Of a stretch of DNA of 64,000 nucleotides, positions 62,880-64,000 are shown piece by piece. The position numbers and the translations under genes are program-made. Below the pieces are notes generated by a model. It did no database searches. It worked only from the letters and a program-made list of their open reading frames with translations, and was not told the origin of the DNA. The stretch comes from Pseudoscleropodium purum (lineage: Eukaryota > Streptophyta > Bryopsida > Hypnales > Brachytheciaceae), in the NCBI GenBank assembly GCA_963969395.1, contig OZ017795.1, positions 30,237,063 to 30,301,062 of the forward strand, read 5' to 3'. Numbering within the stretch: position 1 is the first letter of the stretch; each line of letters starts with the position of its first letter.

Positions 62880-63185
62880 AATTTTGAATGTACTAATGGT
62901 GAACATAACTAATTTATAGCTCTTTTGCTAGTTCAACTTCAAAATTCATAACTATCATTAATACTACAACGCCAAACAATTTTAAAACGATTTGGATTAG
63001 ATGATAGTTTTATTTAAAGAAAATTTGTAGAAAAATATTTCAAGGAGTTTAGCTTCCTTTAAAATGTGATAAAATGATATATGGTTACGTTACAAACCTT
63101 CTACTTTACTTTGAAATCAAATGATTATAACCTTGTCTTGTACAAAAATGAGTTTTAATTGTAAAATTTTGGAATTTAAACTTGA
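62880..63185 (+). repeat. duplicated trailing segment, copy 2
   Basis: Direct partner of 59,460-59,785, again placed after a tandem array. This shows that array plus trailing segment was duplicated as a unit, about 3.4 kb apart. Confidence 0.65.
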
Positions 63186-64000
63186 ATTCAAAGACTCCAA
63201 ATTAAAAGGCAACTTCACAAATGAAAAAAATCAATGATCCAAAAGTAATATTAGGCAAGTCTTCTAGTCTTTTTTCTATTCTTAGAAAAAACTAGCCATT
63301 AGAGATGGCAATCCTTTTTGGTCTCATCCAAAATAAATGTCAAGTTTTACATCTATCTTTGAGTGTGGAAATTGAAAAAATCTCACCCTCTTTGGAAGAA
63401 TCATTAGAGAAAGAGAAATAACTCTTATTGTTATTGTAAATCAACATAAATAAAAGGCTTATTTACAATAAGTCCTACATATAGTTATATGTAACAATAT
63501 GAGTGACTTGACTATTACATACCTTTGACAAGAAGGAGACATTGTAATTTTGAAGACAAATCTTGTTATCTAAGATGTACTATATTAATATGATTCTAGT
63601 GCATGTAATAATTTGTTGATGTTTCTAATTAGTTTTAGAAGTTTACAAAGAAGTCATACCTATTTGTATTTTTAAAATTTTAATTATTATATTTATTGTT
63701 TTTATTTGCCATAAAATTAATATATTGTATGAGTATTGAAGTTGTGAGATTTTTTGATGCATTTCAATTTGTAGCATTAATTGCTTGAGTAGTGTTGTTG
63801 GGTATGAGTTTTTTAAGGAAGGTACATGTATGGTGGAAGGTGATTGATCATTGAAGGTTTCATCAAACATTCAGGTCAATTAGCTACGAAGTTCCATATA
63901 CTCTCTTCATTCCAAAATGATCTTGTTGCACTTTGTGTTGTTGTGAATTGTCAATTTAGCTAGCTTGCGATTGCTATTTGGAACAACAAAACAACTCCGA
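63186..64000. other. AT-rich sequence to window end, nothing recognised
   Basis: No recognised coding sequence, RNA gene or structured repeat; short open frames here have no family resemblance. Confidence 0.5.

Noticed and set aside
59460..63185. The two ~310-bp direct copies as LTRs of a retrotransposon
   Set aside because: No TG...CA ends, primer-binding site, polypurine tract or gag/pol coding between them; the flanking arrays are also duplicated.

Overview
The window is nuclear DNA of a land plant. It is AT-rich, genes have GT-AG introns, and decayed plant-type DNA transposons (MULE-like, mariner-like, hAT-like) are scattered through it. It carries a coatomer beta subunit that reads like plant COPB. 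It also carries an axonemal dynein heavy chain, which plants keep only if they make flagellated sperm. The source is therefore a bryophyte, lycophyte, fern, cycad or Ginkgo, not a flowering plant or conifer. The long introns (up to 13.5 kb) favour a large genome such as a fern or cycad/Ginkgo, but the sequence alone does not decide this.

Layout. Positions 1-8,964 hold no recognisable host gene and are probably intron of the dynein gene, whose first visible exon is already internal. They contain a minus-strand coding relic (about 360-1,835) and old AT-rich repeats. Positions 8,965-47,296 hold the 3' half of the dynein gene: 22 plus-strand exons that join in one open frame of 1,989 codons plus stop, from the AAA3 Walker B motif through AAA4, stalk, microtubule-binding tip, AAA5, AAA6 and the C-terminal domain. 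The first intron after AAA3 (11,176-24,709) is crowded. It holds a minus-strand MULE-like transposase relic with a SWIM zinc finger and a plus-strand multi-exon relic of unknown family. That second relic is itself interrupted by a GC-rich 269-bp hAT-type miniature element and a ~920-bp inverted-repeat element.

Positions 47,297-49,800 are intergenic and contain a broken mariner-like transposase. Positions 50,370-53,814 hold a complete COPB gene (4 coding exons, 954 aa) with compact introns and GC-richer coding sequence, preceded by a CT-rich leader with a probable 5'UTR intron. Positions 53,815-64,000 have no recognised protein gene. They hold a long foldback hairpin just downstream of COPB, a palindromic MITE with a relative inside a dynein intron, two related tandem-repeat blocks (one arranged as a large palindrome) with a shared trailing segment, and a less AT-rich island (60,370-61,580) that looks promoter- or leader-like but has no coding partner in view.

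The two host genes have unrelated jobs: sperm flagellar motility and COPI vesicle coating. Nothing suggests they work together. The most informative content besides them is the layering of mobile elements and the palindromic or tandem structures, several of which show terminal inverted repeats and candidate target-site duplications.
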